A stretch of DNA of 46,538 bases, from positions 1-46,538 of the forward strand of contig CAAGLJ010000203.1 of NCBI GenBank assembly GCA_900770785.1, given 5' to 3'. Shown piece after piece: positions 9,025 to 16,944 of the stretch. The notes beneath the pieces were generated by a model. It made no database searches. It had not been told where the DNA came from and worked only from the letters and a program-made list of their open reading frames with translations. Position 1 is the stretch's first letter. Every line of letters starts with the position of its first letter. The DNA comes from Lachnospiraceae bacterium. Its GTDB lineage: Bacteria; Bacillota; Clostridia; Lachnospirales; Lachnospiraceae. The position numbers and the translations under genes are program-made.

Positions 9025-9127
9025 AAGTAGTAATTAAAACTACGTGATAATCTTGGGGCATATCTCAAAAGGCCATCAACCTGGATGTTGCCGGTGATGC
9101 TGTAAAATGCTTCGGAATGGAGGAAAA

Positions 9128-9967
9128 ATGAGTTATAAAATAGTGGTGGACAGTTGTTGTGAACTGCCGGAGGAATATAAAAAGGATTCCCGCTTCCAAA
9201 TCGTCCCTCTGGGGATACAGGTAGGAGACTGGCATATTCAGGATGATGAAAACTTTAACCAGACAGAGTTTCTTGAAAGGGTGGCAGCCTGTGAGGAATG
9301 TCCCAAGTCTTCCTGTCCGTCTCCTGAGATGTATATGCACAGTTTTGAAGAAAGTGTCGACCGGGTTTATGTGGTGACTCTGTCGGCAGGGCTCAGCGGC
9401 AGCCATAACAGTGCAGTTTTAGGAAAGAATCTTTATGAGGAATCCCACGGAAGCAAGAAGATTCATATTGTGGATTCCCAATCGGCTTCCTGCGGAGAGA
9501 CTCAGATTGCCTTAAAGGCTATGGAGCTGGAGGAAAGCGGAAAGTACAGCTTTGAAGAAATCGTTCAAAGGCTGGAGGAATTCAGGGACAAGATGGTGAC
9601 CTATTTTGTTCTGGATAATCTGGAGACTCTGCGTAAAAATGGACGGCTGACCGGCGTCAAGGCGCTGGTAGCCTCCACCTTAAATATTAAGCCCATTATG
9701 CAGGGAGATAAAGGACTGATTGCACAGGCCGGCCAGGCAATAGGCATAAAGAAGGCCCTGGCCAGGATGGCAGATATGGTGGTGGAAAAAATGGAAAAAA
9801 CCGAAGAAAGAATCCTGATGATCAGCCATTGCAACAATCTGAAAAGAGCAGAGACGGTGAGAGATTTGATTTTAAAAAAGGTCAGCTTCAAAGAGGTAAA
9901 AATTTTGGATACAGCAGGAATCAGCAGTCTTTATGCGGCTGACGGCGGTGTAATCGTAACCGTATAG
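9128..9967 (+). CDS. DegV family fatty-acid-binding protein
   Basis: The 279-residue cytoplasmic protein belongs to the DegV/FakB family, which binds a fatty acid and presents it to a FakA kinase. Signatures are KIVVDSCCELP at the start, TLSAGLSGSHNSA (the lipid carboxylate-binding Ser/Thr loop) near residues 85-97, VDSQSASCG, and NLETLRKNGRLTG. No fakA-like kinase lies nearby. ATG at 9128 follows GGAGG; the 23 bases ending at this ATG are identical to those before the antiporter gene. Its 3' end overlaps the convergent DUF1294 gene by 37 bp. Confidence 0.9.
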   Translation: MSYKIVVDSCCELPEEYKKDSRFQIVPLGIQVGDWHIQDDENFNQTEFLERVAACEECPKSSCPSPEMYMHSFEESVDRVYVVTLSAGLSGSHNSAVLGKNLYEESHGSKKIHIVDSQSASCGETQIALKAMELEESGKYSFEEIVQRLEEFRDKMVTYFVLDNLETLRKNGRLTGVKALVASTLNIKPIMQGDKGLIAQAGQAIGIKKALARMADMVVEKMEKTEERILMISHCNNLKRAETVRDLILKKVSFKEVKILDTAGISSLYAADGGVIVTV

Positions 9968-10227
9968 AGGAAAAACAGCAGAAGCAGCTGCAAAAGAAAA
10001 ATAGCCGGCATGCCATAAACAAAGGAAGCATGTCTGGTTTTATGGCGAAAGGTATACATGCCCAGAATGGAGCCCAGACTTCCTCCCATCAGGGCAATCT
10101 TAAATAAAGTTGCTTCCGGAATACGAAAGGCCCGCTTGCGGGCCTTTTGCTTATCCAGATACATAGCGGTAAAACCGAGCAGATTCATAAGAATCAAAAA
10201 GGATACCAAAAAAGTCTTAAGGTTCAT
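9931..10227 (-). CDS. DUF1294 small membrane protein
   Basis: This 98-residue protein has a hydrophobic N-terminal segment, the family motif DKQKARKRAFRIPEATLF, a glycine-rich membrane segment GGSLGSILGMYTFRHKTRH, and a final hydrophobic helix. That pattern is DUF1294, of unknown role. ATG at 10227 is preferred, with AAAGGA about 10 nt upstream. A GTG at 10263 overlaps the argG stop codon and would give 110 residues by coupled translation. The gene is directly after argG, so it is probably co-transcribed with it. Confidence 0.75.
   Translation of the reverse strand: MNLKTFLVSFLILMNLLGFTAMYLDKQKARKRAFRIPEATLFKIALMGGSLGSILGMYTFRHKTRHASFVYGMPAIFLLQLLLLFFLYTVTITPPSAA
10126..10148. terminator. 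Terminator-like hairpin inside the DUF1294 gene
   Basis: AAAGGCCCGC (10126-10135) and GCGGGCCTTT (10138-10147) are perfectly complementary around two bases, followed by one more T. On the plus strand it lies 160 bp after degV and could end that transcript. The same bases encode the KARKRAF part of DUF1294, so codon use alone may explain it. Confidence 0.4.
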
Positions 10228-10259
10228 GGATAATATTTCCTTTCCAAATGAAGATATCT

Positions 10260-11474
10260 TCACACATCTGCCTCTGCCAGCTTCATGGCACGAACCTTGC
10301 AGGAAAGACCGAACAGATTGATGAAGCCTTCTGCATCATGGTGGTCATATAAATCGCCGGTAGTAAAGGAAGCAATGCTTTCGTTATAAAGAGAGTAGGG
10401 AGAGGTTGTACCGGCTTTGATAATATTGCCCTTGTACAGCTTGAATTTTACTTCTCCGGTTACGTACTGCTGGGTAGACTGGATAAAGGCTACGACAGCC
10501 TCTCTTAAAGGAGTGAACCATTTACCTTCATAAACTATCTGAGCCAGTTTGTTGCCCATATCTATTTTTAAAGCATAGGTATCACGATCCAGAATCAATT
10601 CTTCCAGCTGCTGGTGAGCCTCGTAAAGAATGGTTCCACCGGGAGTTTCATATACCCCTCGGGACTTCATACCCACAACACGATTTTCCACAATATCTAC
10701 GATACCGATACCATGCTTGCCGCCCAAAGTATTCAGGGTACGGATAATATCGGACACCTTCATCTTCTGTCCATTAACGGAGGTAGGGATACCCTTTTCA
10801 AAGGTCATGGTAACATATTCACCTTCATCGGGAGCCTTCTCAGGCGTGGTTCCTAAAACCAGCAGATGCTCGAAGTTGGGTTCCTCGGCAGGGTCTTCCA
10901 GCTCCAGGCCCTCGTGGCTGATGTGCCACAGGTTACGGTCGCGGCTGTAGCTGGAATCAGCAGAGAAAGGCAGGTCAATGCCATGAGCCTTACAGTAAGC
11001 AATTTCATCCTCCCGGGACTGCATATTCCAGGCATCGTGTCTCCAGGCAGCAATGATTTTTAAATCGGGTGCCAGAGCTTTGATACCCAGCTCGAAACGA
11101 ATCTGGTCATTTCCCTTGCCGGTTGCACCATGACAGATAGCCGTAGCATTTTCCTTACGGGCAATTTCCACCAGTCTTTTGGCGATTACGGGACGAGCCA
11201 TGGAGGTGCCCAGTAAATATTTATTTTCATAAACCGCATGGCCCTGTACACAGGGAACGATATATTCGTCACAGAATTCATCAATTACATCTTCAATATA
11301 CAGTTTGGCAGCACCACAGGACTTAGCCCGTTCTTCCAGGCCATCCAGCTCCTCACCCTGTCCGCAGTCGATACAGACGCAGATTACCTCATAGTCAAAA
11401 TTCTCCTTTAGCCAGGGGATAATCGCGGTGGTATCCAGACCACCGGAATAGGCCAAAATAACTTTTTCTTTCAT
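10260..11474 (-). CDS. argG: Argininosuccinate synthase
   Basis: The 404-residue enzyme joins citrulline and aspartate using ATP, the penultimate step of arginine synthesis. The N-terminal PP-loop AYSGGLDTT, the citrulline/aspartate-binding region ATGKGNDQIRFE, and SRGVYETPGG are all present, and the length is normal. The ATG at 11474 follows GTGAGG. It diverges from argC, and a promoter plus an ARG-box-like palindrome lie upstream. argH and the carbamoyl-transfer gene argF are not in this window. DUF1294 follows on the same strand. Confidence 0.97.
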   Translation of the reverse strand: MKEKVILAYSGGLDTTAIIPWLKENFDYEVICVCIDCGQGEELDGLEERAKSCGAAKLYIEDVIDEFCDEYIVPCVQGHAVYENKYLLGTSMARPVIAKRLVEIARKENATAICHGATGKGNDQIRFELGIKALAPDLKIIAAWRHDAWNMQSREDEIAYCKAHGIDLPFSADSSYSRDRNLWHISHEGLELEDPAEEPNFEHLLVLGTTPEKAPDEGEYVTMTFEKGIPTSVNGQKMKVSDIIRTLNTLGGKHGIGIVDIVENRVVGMKSRGVYETPGGTILYEAHQQLEELILDRDTYALKIDMGNKLAQIVYEGKWFTPLREAVVAFIQSTQQYVTGEVKFKLYKGNIIKAGTTSPYSLYNESIASFTTGDLYDHHDAEGFINLFGLSCKVRAMKLAEADV

Positions 11475-11515
11475 GAAATCCTCACTTTCTGCTTAACAGC
11501 ATTTTCAAATTAATT

Positions 11516-11536
11516 ATGTATTCCAACTATGTATTC
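11516..11536. repeat. Direct repeat of ATGTATTC in the argG leader
   Basis: ATGTATTC occurs at 11516-11523 and 11529-11536, 13 bp apart. ATGTAT matches an ARG-box half-site pattern (WTGWAT), so it may be an extra regulator site between the argG promoter and its start, but direct orientation is not the usual ArgR arrangement. Confidence 0.3.
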
Positions 11537-11579
11537 AGCCTGCCAGCCTTCCTGATATATCTGCACAGGCACTGTCACT

Positions 11580-11608
11580 AATATACACCGGAAGAAAAGA
11601 AAAATCAA
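11580..11608 (-). promoter_or_regulatory. Promoter for argG
   Basis: On the minus strand TTGATT (11608-11603) and TATATT (11585-11580) are 17 bp apart, giving a leader of about 100 nt before argG. Confidence 0.6.
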
Positions 11609-11609
11609 G

Positions 11610-11623
11610 TGAAAAATTATGCA
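11610..11623. promoter_or_regulatory. ARG-box-like palindrome by the argG promoter
   Basis: The minus strand reads TGCATAATTTTTCA, matching the ArgR/AhrC pattern of TG(A/C)AT, an A/T core, and a TCA-type end. It touches the upstream edge of the argG -35. Similar sites lie on the argC promoter. Confidence 0.45.
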
Positions 11624-11667
11624 CAAAATCCAAGCAAAAGTATAAAAATACAATAAAATAAAAAAAT

Positions 11668-11707
11668 GCTTGCATAATATACAGGAGTGGACGTATAATC
11701 ATACGAG
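11668..11707. promoter_or_regulatory. Putative double ARG-box operator
   Basis: Two A/T-rich palindromes cover the argC promoter: TGCATAATATACA (11671-11683) over the -35 and CGTATAATCATACG (11692-11705) over the -10. Their centres are about 21 bp apart, the two-turn spacing known for paired 18-bp ARG boxes bound by the hexameric arginine repressor. Binding there would block RNA polymerase. No argR gene lies in the window. Confidence 0.55.
11670..11699 (+). promoter_or_regulatory. Promoter for the argC-argD operon
   Basis: TTGCAT (11670-11675) and a perfect TATAAT (11694-11699) are separated by 18 bp. Transcription would start near 11706, more than 200 nt before argC. Confidence 0.72.
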
Positions 11708-11923
11708 GATATGGAGGAAAGCTGTATTGACCCAGGAGTGGTAAGCGACATTTCCTTTTATAAGGTTATGAGGAAAGAAAATTACTCCGGTGGGTGTATC
11801 TTTTTAAAGAATGATGTTATACTGTACGAGATGCAGCTGGCCGGACAGATTAAAGGAAGATTTGGCCGGAGGGCAAAAGAGAGAAAACAGAAGGAATGCA
11901 GAACAGCAGAATGAGAGGAAGTT
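11706..11923 (+). other. Long 5' leader of argC, no recognised RNA element
   Basis: This stretch of about 218 nt lies between the predicted start of transcription and argC. I found no T-box signature and no terminator with a T-run. A 67-codon reading frame (11711-11914) spans most of it, but it begins about 5 nt after the predicted transcription start with no ribosome site, so it is not called as a gene. Five of its last 22 codons are for arginine. Confidence 0.4.
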
Positions 11924-12976
11924 ATGATTAAGGCAGGAATCGTAGGAGCGACTGGTTATGCGGGGGGAGAGCTGGTAAGAATATTACTGGCACATCCTGA
12001 AGTGAAAATTATGTGGTATGGTTCAAAAAGCTATATAGATAAACCCTATGCCGAAGTATATCAGAATATGTTTAGGTTGGTAGAGGATATCTGTAAGGAC
12101 GATAATTTAAAGGAAATGGCAAAGCAGGTGGATGTGATTTTTACCGCCACGCCCCAGGGCTTTCTGGCCTCCCTTCTGGATGAAGAGCTGCTTGATCAGG
12201 TGAAGATAGTGGATCTTAGTGCCGATTTTCGGATTAAGGATGTTCCTACCTATGAGAAGTGGTATGGTATTGAGCATAAGGCTCCCCGGTTGGTTGAGGA
12301 GGCCGTTTATGGTCTTTGTGAGGTGAATCGGGAAAGGGTGAAAAAAGCGAGACTGGTGGCAAACCCTGGCTGTTATCCTACCTGCTCCTTTTTAGCCGTT
12401 TATCCGCTGGCGAAGGCGGGGGTAATCGATTTGTCCACCTTAATTATTGATGCCAAGAGCGGAACCAGCGGAGCGGGAAGGGGAGCCAAGGTGGCTAACC
12501 TTTATTGTGAGGTAAATGAGAACATCAAGGCTTACGGTGTGGCTTCTCACCGTCATACTCCGGAAATTGAAGAACAGCTCTCCTATGCTTCAGGAGAACA
12601 GGTCACCCTGAACTTCACCCCGCATCTGGTACCCATGAACAGGGGGATATTAATTACCGCTTATGCATCTTTGAAGGGGAAGGAAGGAAAACTTCCTACA
12701 GGAGAGGAAATCCGTTCCCTTTACGAAAAATGCTATGAAAAAGAAAAATTCGTCCGTTTTCTGCCCGCTGGAGTCTGCCCTGAGACTAAATGGGTGGAGG
12801 GCAGTAATTTTGTAGATGTGAATGTGCAGATAGATGAAAGAACCGGAAGAGTAATTATGATGGGAGCCATGGATAATCTGGTGAAGGGAGCAGCCGGACA
12901 GGCGGTGCAGAATATGAATCTGCTTTTTGGTCTTCCTGAGGATACAGGCCTTAACCTTGTTCCCCTGTTCCCCTGA
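11924..12976 (+). CDS. argC: N-acetyl-gamma-glutamyl-phosphate reductase
   Basis: The 350-residue NADPH-dependent enzyme reduces N-acetylglutamyl phosphate to the semialdehyde. It shows the dinucleotide-binding start AGIVGATGYAGGELVRIL and the active-site motif NPGCYPT with Cys150 as the thioester nucleophile, then SGTSGAGRG and the SHRHTPEIEQ-type segment (His in HRH). Length is normal. ATG at 11924 follows GAGAGGAAG. It is the first gene of the arginine operon. Confidence 0.97.
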   Translation: MIKAGIVGATGYAGGELVRILLAHPEVKIMWYGSKSYIDKPYAEVYQNMFRLVEDICKDDNLKEMAKQVDVIFTATPQGFLASLLDEELLDQVKIVDLSADFRIKDVPTYEKWYGIEHKAPRLVEEAVYGLCEVNRERVKKARLVANPGCYPTCSFLAVYPLAKAGVIDLSTLIIDAKSGTSGAGRGAKVANLYCEVNENIKAYGVASHRHTPEIEEQLSYASGEQVTLNFTPHLVPMNRGILITAYASLKGKEGKLPTGEEIRSLYEKCYEKEKFVRFLPAGVCPETKWVEGSNFVDVNVQIDERTGRVIMMGAMDNLVKGAAGQAVQNMNLLFGLPEDTGLNLVPLFP

Positions 12977-13055
12977 GCAATGAATTTTCATAGGAGGATA
13001 CGTCCCCAGGGTGGAAAGCAGAGAGACTCTGTCCCGTATAAGGAGTGAGGATGAG

Positions 13056-13505
13056 ATGACGACAATCAGAAAAATGACCGTAGAGGATTATGATAGGCTT
13101 TATTCTTTATGGATGAAAATCAAGGGCTTTGCCATGCGAAGCATAGACGACTCCCGGGAAGGAGTGGGGCGCTTTTTACATAGAAATCCGGACACCAGCG
13201 TGGTGGCGGAAAGAGATGGAAGACTCATAGGAGCCATTCTTTGCGGGCACGATGGACGAAGAGGCTGCCTGTACCATGTGTGTGTGGATCCGGATTACCG
13301 AATGCAGGGAATCGGAACCAAAATGGTGGTTTTTTGTATGAATGCATTAAAGGCAGAAAAAATCAGCAAGGTCTCCCTGATTGCTTTTACGGAAAATGAT
13401 GTAGGAAATGCCTTCTGGCGCAAAATCGGCTGGACCCAGCGACTGGATCTGAACTATTACGATTTTGTACTGAATCAGGACAATATAGAAGCCTTTAATC
13501 GATAA
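13056..13505 (+). CDS. GNAT N-acetyltransferase inside the arginine operon (possible acetylglutamate synthase)
   Basis: The 149-residue protein is a single GNAT domain, with acetyl-CoA motif A at YRMQGIGTKMV (Q/R-x-x-G-x-G/A type) preceded by the beta-strand YHVCVDPD, and the C-terminal NAFWRKIGW. It resembles the YpeA group in the stretch SVVAERDGRLIGAILCGHDGRRGCLYHV. ATG at 13056 is chosen over GTG 13011 because of the AAGGAG/GAGG region just upstream. It sits 79 bp after argC and 17 bp before argJ. The place suggests N-acetylglutamate synthase, as short GNAT-type synthases are known in other bacteria, but sequence alone does not prove this. Confidence 0.8.
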   Translation: MTTIRKMTVEDYDRLYSLWMKIKGFAMRSIDDSREGVGRFLHRNPDTSVVAERDGRLIGAILCGHDGRRGCLYHVCVDPDYRMQGIGTKMVVFCMNALKAEKISKVSLIAFTENDVGNAFWRKIGWTQRLDLNYYDFVLNQDNIEAFNR

Positions 13506-13522
13506 AGAAAGGAAACAGAAAA

Positions 13523-14746
13523 ATGCAGGAAATTCAAGGTGGCGTTACTGCTGCAAAGGGCTTTTGGGCAGCAGGAGCAGAGGCCAATATAAAATATAAA
13601 AACCGAAAGGATATGGCTATGGTATATAGCCAGGCCCCCTGTCAGGTGGCGGGAACCTTTACCTCCAATGTGGTAAAAGCGGCCTGTGTACTGTGGGATA
13701 AGAAAATAGTTGAGGAGGCGGATTACGCCCAGGCGGTGGTCATCAATTCGGGAATTGCCAATGCCTGTACCGGTTCTTTAGGAATGGAGTATTGCCACAA
13801 AACGGCCCAGACCATGGCGGAAGCATTGCAGATTCCCCAAAGTGCCTGCCTGGTGGCTTCTACCGGAGTAATCGGTATGCAGCTTCCGATAGAGAAGATT
13901 CAGGCTGGAGTAGAGGCTTTAAGCAAAACCTTAAAGGATACGAAAGAGGCAGGGACGGAAGCAGCCCAGGCCATTATGACTACGGATACTCACCACAAGG
14001 AGGTGGCAGTAACCTTTATGGCAGGAGGAAAGGAGATTACCCTGGGGGGCATGTGTAAAGGCTCCGGTATGATTCACCCCAATATGTGTACCATGCTGGC
14101 CTTTGTAACTACAGATTTGGCGATTTCCAAAGAACTGTTGACGCAGGCACTTAAGGAGAACGTTCAGGATACCTTTAACATGGTTTCCGTAGATGGGGAT
14201 ACTTCCACCAATGATACGATGCTTTTGCTGGCTAACGGCATGGCGGGAAATCCTGTGATTACAGAGAAGAATGAGGACTATCAGGCCTTTGTGGAGGCAC
14301 TGTTGTACGTTAATACCAGACTGGCTAAAATGATGGCTGGTGATGGAGAAGGGGCTACTGCCCTGGTGGAGACGAGGGTGATTCATGCCGGGACGAAGGA
14401 GGAAGCCAGAAAGCTGGCTAAATCCGTAATCTGCTCCAGCCTTACCAAGGCGGCTATTTTTGGTCATGATGCTAACTGGGGGAGGATTCTTTGTGCCCTG
14501 GGCTATGCAGGTGTAGACTTTGACCCTCAGAAGATAGAACTGTTTTTTCAGGGGGGAGGAAAACAGATTCAGATTTTTAAAGACGGTACAGGGACAGACT
14601 ACAGTGAGGAAAAAGCCAGTGAAATTCTGGCTCAGCCGGAGGTTTGCATTTTGGTGGATATGAAGATGGGAGAGGCTCAGGCTACTGCCTGGGGCTGTGA
14701 TTTGACCTATGATTATGTGAAAATTAATGCAGATTACCGCTCATAA
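13523..14746 (+). CDS. argJ: Glutamate N-acetyltransferase / ornithine acetyltransferase
   Basis: The 407-residue enzyme moves the acetyl group from N-acetylornithine to glutamate. The precursor normally cleaves itself before a threonine that becomes the nucleophile; here the site is KGSGMIHPNMCTMLAF with Thr190. The residue before it is Cys rather than the usual Ala. ASTGVIG and NTNDT-like segments (DTSTNDTM) are also conserved. The gene follows the GNAT gene closely and has AAAGGAAA upstream. Whether it is mono- or bifunctional cannot be told; the GNAT neighbour hints that it may not make acetylglutamate from acetyl-CoA well. Confidence 0.96.
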   Translation: MQEIQGGVTAAKGFWAAGAEANIKYKNRKDMAMVYSQAPCQVAGTFTSNVVKAACVLWDKKIVEEADYAQAVVINSGIANACTGSLGMEYCHKTAQTMAEALQIPQSACLVASTGVIGMQLPIEKIQAGVEALSKTLKDTKEAGTEAAQAIMTTDTHHKEVAVTFMAGGKEITLGGMCKGSGMIHPNMCTMLAFVTTDLAISKELLTQALKENVQDTFNMVSVDGDTSTNDTMLLLANGMAGNPVITEKNEDYQAFVEALLYVNTRLAKMMAGDGEGATALVETRVIHAGTKEEARKLAKSVICSSLTKAAIFGHDANWGRILCALGYAGVDFDPQKIELFFQGGGKQIQIFKDGTGTDYSEEKASEILAQPEVCILVDMKMGEAQATAWGCDLTYDYVKINADYRS

Positions 14747-14787
14747 ATAAAATAATGGCTATTATGGTGTCAGAAAGGAAGTAAATC

Positions 14788-15669
14788 ATGGAAGCAGAAA
14801 TGCAGGAAGTGTTGAAAAAAGCAGAGGTATTGATTGAGGCCCTGCCCTATATTCAGAAATTTAACCGAAAGATTATTGTGGTAAAATACGGCGGTTCTGC
14901 CATGAGTAATGAAGAACTGCAAAAGAACGTGATTAAAGATGTTACCCTGCTTAAGCTGGTAGGCTTTAAACCGATTATCGTTCATGGCGGCGGAAAGGAA
15001 ATCAGCCGCTGGGTAGAAAAGACCGGAAAAGAGGCCCGCTTCGTCAAGGGACTAAGAGTTACCGATGAGGAAACCATGGAAATTGCAGAAATGGTCTTAA
15101 GTAAGGTGAATAAACGTCTGGTAACCATGGTGGAAGAGCTGGGGGTAAAGGCTATCGGGATAAGCGGCAAGGACGGTGGTCTTCTGCGGGTAGATAAAAA
15201 GTATGCAGATGGTGAAGATATTGGTTTCGTGGGAGAAATCAAAAAGGTAATGCCGGAGATTCTTTTTGATCTTCTGGAGAAGGACTACCTGCCCATCGTT
15301 GCTCCCATTGGCCTGGGAGAAGACTTTGCTGCCTACAATATTAATGCAGACGATGCTGCCTGCGCCATTGCCAAGGCGGTGGGAGCAGATAAGCTGGTAT
15401 TTTTAACGGATATTGAAGGACTATATAAGGATATTAACGATAAATCCTCCTTTATTTCCCGCATTACGGCAAAGGGAGCAGAAGCATTGATTCAGGAAGG
15501 CTTCATTGGCGGTGGTATGCTGCCCAAGCTAAACAACTGTACCCTGGCTATCCGGGAAGGGGTAAACCGTGTACATATTCTGGATGGCAGAATTCCACAT
15601 TGCCTGCTTTTGGAAATTTTCACCAACGAGGGTGTGGGAACAGCCATTATTCGGGATGGAGACAGGTGA
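14788..15669 (+). CDS. argB: Acetylglutamate kinase
   Basis: The 293-residue amino-acid kinase phosphorylates N-acetylglutamate. The nucleotide-binding start IIVVKYGGSAM, the substrate glycine loop IIVHGGGKEI, the NADDAACAIA segment and LTDIEGLY are all in place. It carries the N-terminal helix (EVLKKAEVLIEALPYIQKF) seen in arginine-sensitive hexameric forms, so feedback inhibition by arginine is likely. ATG at 14788 follows AGGAAG. A perfect stem-loop begins at its stop codon. Confidence 0.97.
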   Translation: MEAEMQEVLKKAEVLIEALPYIQKFNRKIIVVKYGGSAMSNEELQKNVIKDVTLLKLVGFKPIIVHGGGKEISRWVEKTGKEARFVKGLRVTDEETMEIAEMVLSKVNKRLVTMVEELGVKAIGISGKDGGLLRVDKKYADGEDIGFVGEIKKVMPEILFDLLEKDYLPIVAPIGLGEDFAAYNINADDAACAIAKAVGADKLVFLTDIEGLYKDINDKSSFISRITAKGAEALIQEGFIGGGMLPKLNNCTLAIREGVNRVHILDGRIPHCLLLEIFTNEGVGTAIIRDGDR

Positions 15670-15691
15670 GAAGAAAACAGCGTTCTTCTCA
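15667..15691 (+). other. Stem-loop between argB and argD
   Basis: TGAGAAGAA (15667-15675) and TTCTTCTCA (15683-15691) pair perfectly around a 7-nt loop; the first three bases are the argB stop codon. There is no T-run, so it is more likely an mRNA stability or processing element than a terminator. Confidence 0.5.
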
Positions 15692-15727
15692 TGGATTATT
15701 TGTGACGCTTGGAAGGGAGAAAGAGAA

Positions 15728-16918
15728 ATGGAAACCATGAAAGCCTGTATTGAGGAAGCGGAAGCGGCTCTTTTACATACCTATAACCGCTACCAGATCG
15801 TTCTGGACAGGGGAGAAGGAGTCAGCTTATATGATATAGAAGGGAAAAAATATCTGGATTTTTGTTCCGGCATCGGCGTATTTGCTCTGGGGTATGGAAA
15901 TCAGGAATATAATCAGGCCTTGAAGGATCAGATTGATAAGGTTATTCATACTTCCAATTATTACTATAACGTACCTGCTATAGAAGCAGCAAAAAAGCTG
16001 AAGAAGGTTTCCGGTATGGATCGGGTGTTCTTTACCAACAGTGGAGCAGAAGCGGTGGAGGGTGCCATTAAGGCAGCCAGAAAATATGCCTATTTAAAGG
16101 ATGGTCAGACGGATCATGAGATTATCGCTATGGAGCATTCCTTTCATGGAAGGACTTTCGGGGCACTTTCCGTAACCGGAAATCCAAAATACCGGGAGGC
16201 CTTTGCGCCCATGATCGGAAACATCCGTTTTGCCCGGCTGAATGATTTTGAAAGTGTAAGCAGCCAGGTGAATGAAAAAACCTGTGCCATCATTCTGGAA
16301 ACGATTCAGGGTGAGGGTGGTGTACATCCGGCAGAAGAAGGATTTCTGAAACAGGTTAAGGCTCTTTGTGAAGAAAGGGATATTCTGCTGATTCTGGATG
16401 AAATTCAGTGTGGCATGGGCCGTACCGGTACTATGTTTGCCTGGCAGCAGTACCAAATCCGGCCGGATATTATGACTACGGCAAAGGCTCTGGGATGCGG
16501 TGTGCCGGTGGGCGCTTTTCTGATGACACAAAGGGTGGCGGAGGCATCCCTGAAAGCGGGAGATCATGGAACCACCTATGGAGGCAATCCACTGGCGGCA
16601 GCAGCCATTAATAAAGTGCTTGATTTATTCTGTCAGAACCATATAATAGAACATGTGGCGGCCGTTGGCACTTATCTGGAAGAAAGACTGGACCAACTGG
16701 CGGAAAAATATGATTGTATAGAAGAAAGACGGGGCAGAGGACTTATGCAGGGACTGGTACTGGACCGTCCTGTGGCCTCCATTATTACGAAAGCTCTGGA
16801 TAATGGTCTGATTATCATTAATGCAGGAGAGAAAATTCTTCGTTTCCTTCCTCCGCTGGTGATTACCGAAAAGGATGTGGATGATATGATTGCCATTTTG
16901 GAGACCTGTCTTGTCTGA
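15728..16918 (+). CDS. argD: Acetylornithine aminotransferase
   Basis: The 396-residue class III PLP aminotransferase converts acetylglutamate semialdehyde to acetylornithine. Evidence: YFNSGAEA-type FFTNSGAEAVEGAIKAAR, the SFHGRTFGALSVTG stretch, ILDEIQCGMGRTG holding the PLP-binding Asp, and TTAKALGCGVPVGAF with Lys253 as Schiff-base lysine. The start at 15728 fits the usual N-terminus and has GGGAG upstream; the longer frame overlapping argB is rejected. Some members also act in lysine synthesis. Confidence 0.96.
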   Translation: METMKACIEEAEAALLHTYNRYQIVLDRGEGVSLYDIEGKKYLDFCSGIGVFALGYGNQEYNQALKDQIDKVIHTSNYYYNVPAIEAAKKLKKVSGMDRVFFTNSGAEAVEGAIKAARKYAYLKDGQTDHEIIAMEHSFHGRTFGALSVTGNPKYREAFAPMIGNIRFARLNDFESVSSQVNEKTCAIILETIQGEGGVHPAEEGFLKQVKALCEERDILLILDEIQCGMGRTGTMFAWQQYQIRPDIMTTAKALGCGVPVGAFLMTQRVAEASLKAGDHGTTYGGNPLAAAAINKVLDLFCQNHIIEHVAAVGTYLEERLDQLAEKYDCIEERRGRGLMQGLVLDRPVASIITKALDNGLIIINAGEKILRFLPPLVITEKDVDDMIAILETCLV

Positions 16919-16944
16919 AAAAGCAAAAAGAAAGAGATAAGTTA

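Noticed and set aside
11700..11923. T-box leader upstream of argC
   Set aside because: No T-box sequence (TGGNACCGCG type) and no antiterminator/terminator pair with a T-run; palindromes on the promoter explain regulation better.
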